Source: Brachypodium distachyon
Lineage: Eukaryota > Streptophyta > Magnoliopsida > Poales > Poaceae
Reading direction: 5' to 3'
NCBI RefSeq assembly: GCF_000005505.3
Contig: NC_016133.3
Location: forward strand, 17,732,001 to 17,796,000
Length of the DNA stretch: 64,000 nt
Shown: positions 12,129 to 24,079 of the stretch, piece by piece
Layout of the letters: the number at the start of each line of letters is the position of its first letter
How positions within the stretch are numbered: the first letter of the stretch is position 1
Made by a program: the position numbers and the translations under genes
Notes under the pieces: model-generated
Told to the model about the DNA's origin: nothing
The model's input: the letters and a program-made list of their open reading frames with translations, nothing else
Databases searched by the model: none

Positions 12129-15100
12129 CTACATGCCATCTATGGCGATTGTTACCGACGCCGGTAGCCCTTCCCTGCCCCCTCCCCACCTTGGTGATGC
12201 CTTGTCCGCAACTGATGCGAGACGGACAACAGCACGCGCATTATCACGCTTCACATTGTGCCACAATCGCTCAATGCTCGGCATGAGTACTTTCCCAGCC
12301 CAGTCCTCAAGCTTCTCATCGTTGAGCCAGATGCTGCCAGCCATACGGTCAATGGCATCTTCATCGATTCTGAATGCGTTGCTGCTCCCAATGACTGACT
12401 CAAATTTCGCTGATAAGCAATCTGTAATAGTCTTCCTAAATGGACAAAAATCAACTGGTCGAAACACGATAGCATCGTCAACGAGTTCCAATAGATCGCG
12501 GTCCGGGACTGGTGCTGAACACATGACAGCAAGCTGTCCTTTATCTTGGTCTTGCTCCACTGAGACATCGCTGGAGTTATGCGAACCCTCGGTGTCATCC
12601 ACCAGACCAACTGCCAAATTAAGGTCAAGCGACAGACCATGGCCGCTCGACAGTTCTTTTGCTACCTTTGCAGGGCGAACATCATCACATAGCCAATCTG
12701 CGCGGTGTTTCACCTGCTTGTCCACAACTGAAAGCTCTAGCTGCCAACCAGAGCTTGTTATCTCCAACATCCTTCCTTCAGCTTGGAGCAAAGTCTCAAC
12801 ATTTGGCCCTTTAAGTTCATCAGGTATCCAATTGGTAGTGAGAACAAAGATGACATTGCCAAGGCTGACCTCACGGCCACGGGAGTCTGGCAGGCGACCA
12901 GTCTCCATTGCCCGCTTGATTTTACCACGAACAACTATGTCCAAATGATCAATGCCCTCAAGAACAATTACTGAGAATGGGTTCTGCCGAACTGCTTCGG
13001 TGACCCGATCGAGCGCAGTTTTCCCCCAGAAACCCATGTTCAGTCCATCATTCCTAACCCTGCCCAACTGGGAGTCACCACCAAAGTTCACAACCACTGG
13101 CCTTGTGTTTACCATCAGCTCAGACAATGCATTCACCATCTTCCGTTTACCTGCCTGATCAGGGCCAACAAACAGGAGCCACATATCACCCCTTGTTCCA
13201 AGGTTCCGCCGCTTCTCACTACCAGATCTGCATTGTATCACAACAGCAGCGATGGCTGAAGCGGCATCTGACTGCCAGCTAACCTTCTCTGTCAGCCCCT
13301 TGAGGAGCCTCTTGAAGGACTCAATATCAGAAATTCCAGCTATCTTAGCCCTTTGCATGGCTGTGAGCCCCTCGTAACTTTCCTTCTGCTCTTTCTCCAA
13401 ACTAGGATTGGTGCCAGGGTCCAAGCGCCCAAGCATAAGGTCGGTTTTCACTGGGCTTCTCGGTGGGCTCTTGTGGAGCTCAAGTGTCGGGGTGGCCGTT
13501 GGCTTCTCCCTGTTGGTGTTCATCTTAAGAGTGGGAATTGCAGCACTCCTTGCGATGGCCAATTTGGGCTCGACAGGCGGGCGTGGACCAAACGAGGCCA
13601 GTGGCATGGAGAGTGCCGGCGCACCAGCGCGGGTTGAATGGATACGAACACAGGTCTCACGCCATTTCTTCTCTAGGTCATCTGTGCTCCTCTTCCATTT
13701 CAACTCTTGCTCCTTGGACTGTACAAGAAGCAAAGGATCATATCAATCAAGATGGCAATAGGGATATGGTTAACTTTGTGGAGCTTAAACATGGAAAAAT
13801 ACAAACCTGCTGATCAGTGCTGCGCTGCAACCAGTGTGGCAAACTAGGGTTGGCAGTCTCAGGGCGGGAAGCTGGCTTGTCCACCCGATCCGCCACAAGC
13901 TTGGCGAGCTCACGCTCATAACCACCCTTACAAAGCATGCACATGACTGGCTTTGACATCTGAGTATGGTCACCCCCTGGCGGCCATCGGAGAGATGTTG
14001 GTGTCACCGGCGTAGGCCGTAGCATTGGTGATAACATCCCCACCGAGTTGCTGAGAATTCCACTGCCTCCAGGCCTACAAAATTCAATAACACGTTACAT
14101 CCACGGAATTGAAGTACAATGAGTTAGACTGGATATGAAATTAGAAGCCTACTATTGCTACACAAAAAACAACCACCTTTGTAGGATAGGACCAATCACA
14201 CTGAACTAAAAAACCTGATTATTTATCATATAAAAGTTTCCATCTCCCCAAAATAATGCTTTTTTCAGCTGAAATTGCAGACTAGTAATAATTTGGTTCC
14301 AGAACGGAAACAAGACTAGGTGATTGATGATCAAAGGAACAAGAAAATAAACAAGGCCAGACATGTTAGATCCAACAAAGAAGCTGAAATAGCAAGGCTG
14401 ACGCACCTGAGCGCAGCGCCAGCAAGCGGTGTGCCACGGGCGATGGGCACGGCTTGGAGGTCCCATTCATCCTCCATCCCTGGGTGGTAGATCTTGCACC
14501 GGAGGTACGTTGCGCACGCCGCCGTGGCGACGGCCCACACAACACCGCGCCCGAAACGCCTGAGCAGACGCCCCATCTCCGCCACAGCCGCTTTGCCCCC
14601 CTCCGACGACGCCGCGGCGGGGCCTTCCACCAGCCACTTGAGGTCCCCGAGGTCAAGAACCACCCCGCCATGCTCACCGACGAGCCTCTCGATCACGGCC
14701 CCTAGCTCCCCGATCCTCTCCGCTATCGCCGCCATGTCGCCGGCGAGCTGGGCGAGTTCCGCCTCTAGCTGCAAGACCTTGGCCGCAGCGAGGGCAGGGG
14801 AGCTGGCCGTTGGGATCCTCCGAATTGCTTCCTTGAGCACCGCGTCCGGGCCGGCGTCTCCCACGAGCACCGGGTTGCGGCGCGTCGGCTTGAGCATGAC
14901 GTCAAGCACCTTGCGCGCATCGTCCCCGCCGCACGCACCGCCGGCTCCAGCAGCGGCGGCCGCCAGGCGAGGGTTGAGGTAGGCGTTGGCGGCGCCGGCG
15001 CCGGGGCGCAGGAGAGGGGACGGGGAAGGGGAAGGGGAGAACTGGGTGGGCGTAGACACGGAGGTGGAGGAGGACGGGGAGGGCGAGGTGAGGGACTGCT

Positions 15101-15634
15101 CGATGGTGTTCTTGACGGTGGCGGAGAGAAGGACGCCTCGCGCATGACGCGGCTGACGGAGGGGTCGTCGAGGATGGAGAGCACGAGCTGCTCGAGCTCG
15201 ACCTTGACGGCGAGGAGCGGCTGCTGCGCCGCCTCGGGGCAGCCCCGCCGCTGCTGCGCCTGCGCGCGCTTGAGCGCCGCCACGAGCGCGTTGGACACCG
15301 GAGGCGTGGCCGCCCCGCCCGCCTGCGCGCCCGCCGCCGCCGCCGAGGCAGGGAGCCTGTCGAGCGCGACGGAGAAGCAGAGCTCGAGCGCGCGGCAGTG
15401 GAGCGGGTGCGCGCCGGCGGGGCCACCGGCGTTGGCTCCGGCGCCACCGGAAGCCGCGGCCCGCGCGCAGGCCTGGCGGAGCAAGCCGGCCGGCGCGGCG
15501 AGCAGCGCGGCGGCGACGTGGAGCGGCGTGGTCTGGCCGTGCCTCCGCCGGCCCGCCTCGTCCATGGCCCGCGCCAGCGCCGCCGCCGCCTCCGGCGTGA
15601 GCGTCTGCTGGATTGTGCTGAGATCCGCCCTCAT
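12129..15634 (-). CDS. SMAX1: SMAX1-like (SMXL) Clp-ATPase-related transcriptional repressor, frameshifted
   Basis: Three exons on the minus strand: 15634-14407, 14074-13807 and 13718-12129, with GT-AG junctions and stop TAG at 12131-12129. The start is the only ATG preceding the conserved N-terminus [17 protein letters not shown]. Recognisable parts are the double Clp-N domain (first about 170 residues), a degenerate first ATPase region, the P-loop-like [10 protein letters not shown] (about 13137-13166), a [11 protein letters not shown] segment (13017-13034), and the EAR motif LDLNL (12615-12629) that recruits TOPLESS-type co-repressors. The C-terminus is [22 protein letters not shown]1 represses karrikin/KAI2-dependent growth responses in the nucleus and is degraded through D14L/KAI2 and the F-box D3/MAX2. 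With one base added to exon 1 the model would be 1028 residues, the family's usual length. As written, the frame breaks after residue 170 and stops at residue 289. It could be a natural null allele or a sequence error. Confidence 0.87.
15121..15127 (-). other. One-base frameshift in SMAX1-like exon 1
   Basis: Reading from the ATG gives MREASFS (TTC TCT at 15130-15125) and then out-of-frame proline/serine-rich sequence. The conserved continuation [15 protein letters not shown] lies in the next frame. Exon 1 is 1228 nt, but the AG|G codon split at its 3' junction requires 2 nt of phase, so exactly one base is missing (or two are extra). Everything downstream is open to the natural stop, which points to a recent lesion or a base-calling error in a CT/GC-rich run. 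Confidence 0.85.
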
Positions 15635-16271
15635 CGCTGTCGGCGCCGCCGCGGCCCGCCGCTCATCAATCGATCAAAGCACCCGGCGAAATCTTCTCAA
15701 CCTAGGTTCTGCCTGCCTCGTCGCCGCGGCGCGGCGCGGGGAGGAGCTGGGCCGCGGGAAAAGGAGAGTATTGGAGGGGAGTGGAAGACGGGTGGGAGGA
15801 GGAAAGGCGGAGGTAACGAGACTGCTACGAACAAGGCGAAGAAGAAGAAGAGGAGAGAGAGTATAAGCAGAGCAGTTTAGAGAGGCGAATAGAATCTTCG
15901 TCTCCGACTTCGCTTCCTCTCTCTGCAATTTTACACTAGCGCGTCACCCGCGGATGAGGTAAGAACGAGCCAGAGAGAGAAAGGAAGCAGAATTTCTTTT
16001 CCTTTTTACTCATTTTTCGTCGTCTTTTTGTTTTTGTGCCCGTGTGTGTGGCTTTCGCTTAAGAGAAGCGTCGCGTCACCGCTTTCCATCCTCCGGCTAG
16101 AAACGTTTCAATGGGAAGAAAATTGTGAGCGTCTGTTTACAACAGACCGAAATTTGTGTGGACAAGCGCGGGAGAAAGGCGAAAATTGTGAGTGAATTTT
16201 GATATTTTTTGTTTTTCCAAAATATCTTCCTATACATTATTATTTTTCCGGAAAAAAGAGATTTCGTTATA
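15635..16271 (-). promoter_or_regulatory. 5' leader and proximal promoter of the SMAX1-like gene
   Basis: The sequence upstream of the minus-strand ATG is GC-rich and then CT-rich on the minus strand (GAGAGAG and GAAGAAG runs on the plus strand at about 15780-15930), typical of grass 5' leaders. No convincing TATA box was found on the minus strand, so the transcription start is not placed. Open frames on the opposite strand here are shadows of the GC-rich exon. Confidence 0.4.
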
Positions 16272-16384
16272 CTCCCTCCATTTCATAATTCGTGTCGAAA
16301 TATTACATGTATCTAGACACTCTTTAGGAATAGATACATCTATTTTTTGACAAATTGGAGACAAGAATCATGAAACGGAGGGAG
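16272..16384. mobile_element. Stowaway MITE (113 bp)
   Basis: CTCCCTCCATTTCATAATTC at the left and GAAACGGAGGGAG at the right are the inverted termini, flanked by TA at 16270-16271 and 16385-16386. It lies about 0.6 kb upstream of the SMAX1-like start codon and directly abuts the tandem array that starts near 16390. Confidence 0.9.
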
Positions 16385-16389
16385 TAGAT

Positions 16390-18115
16390 AACAAACAATG
16401 GAAGTCTTTGACTCTTGTGTTTTCTTATGGAAAAAAAAGAACAACACGTCCAAGAAAAGAAAAAGGTGTATCGTACGGACAATATATACCAAAAGTTTGC
16501 TTTTCAAAGATAAGTGTCATCGTATTTATTGCCATAAACCGATCGACTTATCCGTGCAGTTGGCGGCAAAAAGGCATTGGGCATGCCATGACGTGATTTC
16601 GCCGCTGCATGCCAAAGAAAATAATTCTTGGCTCAATGTGCGTAGGTAACGTAGTTATAACGGTTATGTGGCGTGGGAAGGAGATTTCTTTTATACATAT
16701 TGTCTGATAGTTGTAACCCGCAATCGTCATGTCTCTCTAGTCCACTCAAAGTGATCATCGTGAATTGCTTCGCCTAGGTCTCATTGTGAATCCACTTATT
16801 CATGACACCATCATGCACGGCCCTTCCACGTCTTTCCCGCTCACACCCCACCGTGAGAAATGGTCTCCTAAACTTATCTTTACTCTTGCCTCCCATAAAT
16901 CAATCCTTCCATTAACCTCACTAGACACTTATGAGAACCCCGCCGTGTCCCGCAACTCCACTCACTCACTTGTGCCATTGTCACATGCTGCCGACCATGT
17001 GGAAATGTTAGGATATTTGAGTGTTTCATGTCCATATATGTAGTGTTTAGGGAGTTAGGATACGGAACAAAGTCCAAATTGTGCGTGAATGTTTACTACT
17101 CCCTCCGATCCTAAATCGTTGTCGAAATATTACATGTATCTAGACACTTTTTAGAAATAGATACATCCATTTTTGACAAATTTGAGTCAAGAATTTAGTA
17201 TCAGAGGGAGTATTTGTTTTAAAATATCTTCTCAAATTTTATTGACAATACAATTAGCAAACAATGGAAGTCTTTAGCTCTTACATTCTTTTTTTTTAAG
17301 AAACAACCATCAACGGGTTATTTATTGCCAATAGATAAGGTGAGCTTAATGCTCGAGAAAAAGGCGTAACTCACAAACAACATGCTACCAAAAGTTTACT
17401 TTTGAACGATTGACGTCATTGCATTTATTGCCATAAACCAATCGACTTATCCATGCAACTAGAAATGGACGACAAAATAACATCATTGGGAATGTCGTGG
17501 CGTGATTGGCTGCTGCATGCTATTCTTGGATCGATTATCGTAGGTAGTGTATTTATTACGTTTTATGTATCGTGGGAAGGAGATTTTCTTTTGTACGTAG
17601 TTTCTGATAGTTGCAGCTATGATTCGTCATGCTCGCCTAGATCCTCAAAGTTATAATTGTGGATTGCTTCGCCTAGATCTCGTCTTTTCATCATGATACC
17701 ATCGTGCATCACCCTTTCACTCGCCCCCTCCCCACGCCCCACTGTGTGTAAATATGGTCTCATAGACTTATCTTTACTCTTGTCTCTCATGAATTAAGGA
17801 TTACACCTTCTTTTCAGGTTGTCGTCTCATTAACCTCACTGGACACTTATGACAATCGGACGACTCTACTCACTCACTTGTGCCATATGTAGTGTTTTGG
17901 GGGTTAGGGTATGAAACAAAGTCAAAATTGTACATGATTTTTTACTATTCTTTCTTCTAAAATTGTGTTCTCAAATTATACTGACAATATAATTAGCAAA
18001 CAATGGAAGTCTTTAACTCTTACATTCACTTTCGCAAAAAAAAAACTTAACTTTGGAGAAAAGGCGTAACTCACGGACAACATGCATGCTACCTAAAGTT
18101 TACTTTTCAACAAAA
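16390..18115. repeat. Diverged tandem array upstream of the SMAX1-like gene
   Basis: The phrase CAAACAATGGAAGTCTTT recurs at about 16392, 17262 and 17999 and marks three unit starts (units about 870 bp, 740 bp, and a third truncated near 18115). Each unit continues with related text: GCCATAAACC(G/A)ATCGACTTA, then GCGTGGGAAGGAGAT, then TTGCTTCGCCTAG, then TTATCTTTACTCTTG, then CACTCACTTGTGCCAT. Unit 1 is longer because it carries a Stowaway MITE (17099-17210). No coding potential is apparent in the unit. Confidence 0.8.
17099..17210. mobile_element. Stowaway MITE inside tandem unit 1
   Basis: The termini are CTCCCTCCGATCCTAAATCG and TATCAGAGGGAG, with TA at 17097-17098 and 17211-17212. It is about 112 bp and of the same family as the other 113-bp copies. 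The matching place in unit 2 (near 17945) has only a short degenerate trace. Confidence 0.85.
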
Positions 18116-19525
18116 TAATTACTGCCCGATAGCTCCTCTTTCTTCGCCCCTCAACCCTCCCTTCAAGCGACCAATGAGGGATTTAGCTCCAAATGCAGGC
18201 ACAAATGAAAGATTGTTTGGTTAATTTCAATCTGAAGTATTGATTAATTTGACCCATGTATAATTATTCAGGCAATGATCTTTGAATCGCTTGCTCATCT
18301 CAAAGTTTTAAATAGTTTAGTGCAGTTCGTTTTCAACGCACGTGGACACGAATCTCTTAAACCCGCAGGCAAGGGATCCCCTACAGCTCTGCATTTGCAA
18401 CTGACCATCATCTTAGCAAGTGCCAAGCAGCGGAGCTACGCCAGACATGGCAATATCAAACAATCAATCTTTGCGTGGGCATCCCACGGCAGCCTCCCTC
18501 CTCCGGCCCGTCCCGGCATAAAAGCTTTCTCGAGGTCGACGTTAACAGTGCTTTCTCAAACAAAATCCGTGAACACCATTTCGTTGAAAAATCTTTCATG
18601 CGTAAGGTTTGCTCTAAATGGTTCAATTAATTAGTTTACCTTGTCAAAAAAGTTTTCAAAGTCAATCTTAAAAATAACTCCATTATTTTGTTTGTGGCGC
18701 GCTCACATGTGTATATATGCTATCTTTGAGACTGCAGCTTCAGCTCCACAACTTTGGTAGAGCTGTATCATTCATAACTTCAACTTTATTTGTGAAGTTA
18801 GAGTTATGATTATTCAACAATGCATCCAGATAAAATTACAAAACATCATCCAAATACCCACAACTAACTAGACAATTTGTGTTGTTTCTCTCTAGAAAAA
18901 AATAATATATGGCTGTAGTTCCCGCTAACTAGAGTTCTGCGAGTAGCATAATCAAAACACTCTTAATTATACCCAAATAGTTTTGATAAAGTTTAGTCAA
19001 AAAACCGTCTTATTCAGAAGCTTTATTATGCTCCATTTGGAACAAAACCTTCGTGGAAAGGTTTTAGTGAGGATCTTAATCCCATGGTTACTTAATCTAT
19101 ACCAATATATTAAATTGGAGTTGGTGATGATGGTACGGACGTCGTGGTACGTCATGTCACCAAAATTACGTCCAATATGCCACTTAATACCCCAGGTCCT
19201 GAAGCCGTCCGTCTTCGTCCATCCTCAGCGCAAGCCTCCTCCTCTCGATCTCCCGCACGACACGGATGCAAGCTCCCATCCTCTTCACTCCCCACACGAA
19301 ACGGATCTCCCGCACGAGAAAATTTCGTGGCAACGCACGGACACTCTGCTAGTTTTAGGATATAATTTGGGATATCCGCCACCAATGTGTAGCACAACTA
19401 GGCAGTTGTAATACCATGAAGTCTATCACTTGATTTCCTGATTGACACTGCCGAATGAGTGTATGACACTCTAGTCCTGTTCCAATTGGCAATTTTGTTG
19501 TTTCCGGCATATGTTTGCGTTGAAC
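18116..19525. other. Intergenic region, no gene recognised
   Basis: AT-rich DNA with short open frames only. Around 19325-19345 the text GTGGCAACGCACGGACACTCTG is the reverse of the 'GTGCGTTGCAACG' repeat end found in many grass elements, so part of 19.1-19.35 kb is probably the end of such a repeat. Confidence 0.4.
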
Positions 19526-19830
19526 TTTTTTTTTTATAGAAACACAGTACAAACGCAAACGCTCACAACACGCGCTTACACTCACTCCTATGAAGGCACA
19601 CGCACACCCTATCCCTATGAGCACTTCCGAAAAACTGAGCCGGCAGATCTTGAGAGATTGACGAAGTCACTTTCGAAAGACTAAGCCGCAGATCTTGAGA
19701 GATTGACGGAGTCACTTCCGAAAGATGGAATAATTCAGGGAAATGTGATACCAATGTCGAACCTAGGACTTGAATCTGGATGGATTGGTTTCAGCACAAG
19801 AAACTAGATCACCTGGGATATGCTCAGTTC
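19526..19830 (-). mobile_element. tRNA-derived SINE (long form) with internal duplication
   Basis: Read on the minus strand, it starts GAACTGAGCATATCCCAGGTG and has a box-B-like AGATTCAAGTCC. It continues through a 3' body ending in TACTGTGTTTCTAT and a 10-A tail (T run at 19526-19535 on plus). The head is clearly related to the SINE at 28401-28546. The body contains two near-identical stretches of about 45 bp in tandem (about 19624-19669 and 19670-19713), each carrying AGATCTTGAGAGATTGACG. No target duplication could be identified. It resembles the Au-type SINEs of grasses. Confidence 0.65.
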
Positions 19831-22800
19831 AAAATGGTTCGTTAAAAGAAACAGAACACCAGACTATGCCTTCATAATCAGAGAAAACGCTAGCCTTATC
19901 TCCTTGGTAATTTGGGTCACCCATCTTCTCCTGTAATTCCGTGGCCTGCAAGATATATCCGTTGGGAGCTTTGTGGCTGGCATATCGCCGTGCCGACCGG
20001 CCTCTCCTCTCCCTCTGGGCACCCTCAAACGCCGATAAGGCCGGCGTTATTGGGCGTTCTCACCCCTTGTCCTGATTTGCGAAAAGGCGGCTTTGTCATG
20101 TATCCATGGATACACATTTGTCTTGTACTACTGCTGCTACAACCTACTAGCCCTACTTTCTTTACTTTGCGTGCGTGATTTGCTCCCTAGACCCCTAATA
20201 CTATAGCTAGTGGATGCTGTTGCCACTAATGATGTCCGTCCATGGACGCGATCGAACGCATCTGTGCGTGCTGACGAGTGTTGAGTTCCATTATCAGCGC
20301 CGTGATTGCTTGTTTATTATTGGAAAGGACGACGAACGTCGACTTGTGTACACGGGGATAAAAAGGGTGACAAGTCGTTGCGTGTCAATTCGAGCTTTTG
20401 CTGGGTCGATCTAAAGGTAGTAGGAGTAGTAGAAAAAGGCAGCCGGGGCGGTCATCTGCAACGCGTTGCTCGTTGATTAAATTTGGTGCTTGAGAAAGAA
20501 AAGCAAGCCGTTAACCCTGCTTGCACGTACGTACAGCGACAATAGGCAGTTAATCAAGTTGCCAGTTAATCTCTCGCTGCACAGGATTCTTCTCCCGGAA
20601 ACAAACAGTACATAAACTCTCTGATCCGTGCCGGCCGTTGGCGGTGGCCATTGTTATCTCTTAACAAGCCGGCCGGAAAACCCCCCCGATCGTAAAAAGG
20701 GAACAAGAACGACAAACACGAAAAAAACAAGAGCCGTCGTCACTCCTGGATCATCATCAACAGCCGGTGGATCGGAGGAGAGTTAGGTAGAAAGCAGGAA
20801 ATCTCGATGGGGCTGAAACGTACAGCCTAACAAACACGAATCGAAAAGAAGCCATGGATTGGCAGAGCAGACGCTATCAAGCAAGTCCGGACCCCGCCCA
20901 TCCCTCGCTCGCAATACTATTTAGGACTGCACATGGAATCGGAAGGAAGGAGTGGACGTGGGAGCTGACCCGTGAATGGGCAGGCGTCGGACTCCACGCA
21001 CAGACACGCCGCAGAGAGCCTCCTCCGCACAGCGCCCGCGAGAGCCGAGTCAAGGAAGTCGGCAGCGAGTCGGCGTCAGCCGCAGCGCACGCACGCACAG
21101 CCGCCCAGTACTGCCGCGCTTCCAAAAACCGCTTTTTACCTACACGTCCACGCAGGCACACGGTTTTGTGTGCAAGAATATATTTTTTCTTGGCCGGCCG
21201 GGTCCGTGGGAACCGAATCTGCTTGGGTCCGGAAAAGTTAGGCCCCCTTTGATTCAGGAATTTTTTTCATGCGTGGTTCGTTTGATTTGAAGGATTCATT
21301 TACGAATCATAGGATTCATTTAAACTAGGTTTTGTAGGAAAAATGCCATCTCATCCGATCTCATTAACGATCTTAACGAACCGAGCACGCTAGTTAGCCA
21401 GCCTAGCTACGTACGTACTACCAGAAAGGCGTCTATGACTAATTAGCTACGTAATGAAAAGTTCTACTGGATTTGGTGCTAGACTCCTCGGTCAAAGGCG
21501 CGTGATCATCTAGCTTTGCCTGATTTCGTTCCAAGTGTTTATGCCTAGTATACAAGTATACAACAACTCCGGCCGTACGTGTGAGACCAAAAGGCCGGAG
21601 ACTGATGAATGCATCCGTGCGACTACGGTGTGATACCGATACCTGCCGTCAGACACTCGATCGTCTCGACTCTATCGTATGCGACGGAATTGACCACCCG
21701 GTACGTGGCGACTAATTAATAAAGGCATCAACAGAACGAAATTAAACGCACATTATCTGCATCGAACGAGAGGCGGAGCAGCAGTACAGTACCAAAGCAT
21801 ATTACGATCGTGCAACTCACGCAAGTGTCAGTTCGACCGAGCGTTAAGCTCTGAGAGAACCGCGTATAGCACGTACGTCCTGGCCGGCCCGAACAGGGAT
21901 AATTAAAGAGTGGAAACACGTGTGGCTGCTAATAGTGTGACGTGCAGCATTACTATCTTACAGTACTTGTGGTGTGACAGGGACGAGCAGAGGCCGGCCG
22001 GCTGCCGGGGATCGGAGGCGGCCCATGGATGGATGGATGGATGGATGGATCGAGACAAGGCATGTTACTAGCATCTCGCAAATTGCCAGGGAAAAAGGGG
22101 TCGGTGCTGGCCAGGTTTTATGTTGCCCGGGGAGACGCCGGACACGCCAAAGGTTCCTTCACGCGCCACAGAAAACCGCAAAAACGTCCATTAACTGGGG
22201 CGCTAGGCGCTAGCTGCCCGTCGCCCCACTTGAGAAAAAGAAAACAAGAGCTTGCTTTTCACTAACTTGGACACGACTTCAATCCTGCCGACCAGAGATC
22301 ACGAGCACGTGCAAGGAAGTTTCCATATCCACCTAAGAGTGCGATGTACTGCTCACTGTATATAGCCTCTTCAGGCCGGGATGTGTTAACGTAAAGGGCC
22401 GTTGAGCGATAGCCGGCCGGCCAGCAACGACGCGTGCATATAAAATTTCTCGTCAGTAGTCATCCACAGAGTACTCCGTATTATTGTTAGTCTCTCGTGT
22501 CACTGTAGTACGAAACATCATATTGCCAGCCACGCGGAAAAGGTCTTTGGCGGGCCGTGCCTTGATGCCAAAAGGTTGATCTCGTTTCAAACAAATAATT
22601 GAGGTCGCGACTTGGGAAGAAGATTCCGAAGATCCTCCTCCCCTTGCAGCGTATGGCCGGGGGGAAAGACCCAAGTGGGGACTGGGGAGTATAGCTGAAG
22701 ATGCCATCGTTCTTCAGTTTGCCTCTGCATGCCAACCAGGTCGTGGCTAATAGAACCGAAACTTCAAAAACATGACTAGACTGCATGTGAGACGATACAC

Positions 22801-23955
22801 ACGCAAATCAATTGTCTCAATTCTACTTGTGTTTAGGAACGTCTGGGATTCATTCATCTTGCATCAGTTGCACTTGTGTTTAGGAACATCGGGGAATATA
22901 AAAGCAGACGAGATTAGTGTGATTGTAGAATCGTGGGGGCATGACTCCACGTGAATTTAAATGTTAGTGCTTATACCTAGATGTACGTGTGCTTTTGGAA
23001 TAAGAAGATATATACGCATAAAAATTCAGTGAGATTCACAAATTTGTTCTTCTTTCTCCGTCGTATTAGCTTGTGAGACTGCTGAAGGAGGCCTTGTCTC
23101 TCACACGACACGGTGAAAAAGGTTCATATCTGAATATAGCACAAAAGAAGAAGAAGAAGATGAGACATGGAGGCACCGCAAGCATCGCACAATCCTTTGC
23201 ATAATTCAGTGGTGGTGTGCTGGCTTTGAATATTGCACAAAGTCATATGCTCCCAAACTCATCACATCTGCCTTTTTTTTCCCGTCCTATGGCCGCAGCA
23301 TTGTTTTATGGGTCCCTTTCTAAACCCCAAAAGGCCATGCTTGCCTCATCTGTCCAAATTCAAGGCTCCATGATCCGATGGATATGCTCTCTAAAAGGTG
23401 CTTTCCCTTATTATAGTGTCTCACCACCCTCCCCCATTATGCTCATTGTTTAAGACAAAAAAGTGTGCATATGTGTAGTACTGATGGTTTTAGTAGTTCA
23501 ACTCTGTCTTGTCGGCAAGGGATGTATTTCTTGCAGTGAACTTTATCATGATCAACAGATCAATTACTCAAAAAAAAATTGATCAACAGATTAAAGATAC
23601 AAGAAGTACAAACATTTGGAAAACATAAAGTGGCACAACAATAAGAGCATTTATTTACGTTCCTAAGGAAGTGAATCTAATCAGTACATTCAGTTTCCTG
23701 TCTTCTAGCAGCCTCTTCAGCTTTTGAGAGAATCAGTTTTATTTTTATAAAGGAAGTTTTTATAGACTCAAAGTCAATTAATGTTGTTTGGTCAAGAGAA
23801 ATTTACATAGGAAAAAGTATTCGATTGCTAACTCACATATAGGATCAGCTCTACAGTAAATCACTATATGTGTTAGCTCTATGCAACCTTTTGTTATGTA
23901 TAGTGCGTATACTTTGCATAGTTGTAGGCCATGCTTGACGCAACAAAAAATTGTA
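19831..23955. other. Intergenic region; short tetranucleotide repeat and a TIR remnant
   Basis: No gene was recognised in 4.1 kb despite several GC-rich open frames at 20.85-21.3 kb. A Tourist-like end (GGCCCCCTTTGATTCAGGAA) occurs at 21241-21260 without a clear partner. CGTACGTA- and GGCCGGCC-type palindromes are frequent between 20.5 and 22.4 kb. Confidence 0.4.
22025..22050. repeat. (ATGG)n microsatellite
   Basis: Six consecutive ATGG units and a partial seventh. It is a simple repeat with no evident function. Confidence 0.9.
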
Positions 23956-24079
23956 CTTCCTACGTCCAACAAAAGATGTCTTAAGTTTGTCAAAATTTAG
24001 ACATATTTAGACATGACTTAGTATATAGATGCATTCAAATTTGGTCAAAATTGAGACATCCTTTATTAGACGGAAGGAG
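23956..24079. mobile_element. Stowaway MITE, second family (124 bp)
   Basis: It starts CTTCCTACGTCCAACAAAAG and ends TATTAGACGGAAGGAG, with TA at 23954-23955 and 24080-24081. The interior (TAGACATGACTTAGTATATA) is shared almost exactly with the copy at 52448-52571 and differs from the 113-bp family. Confidence 0.88.

Noticed and set aside
14494..15880. Long plus-strand open frames (up to 240 codons) opposite SMAX1-like exon 1
   Set aside because: They are antisense shadows of a very GC-rich coding exon; composition is Ala/Arg/Gly-rich with no family match.
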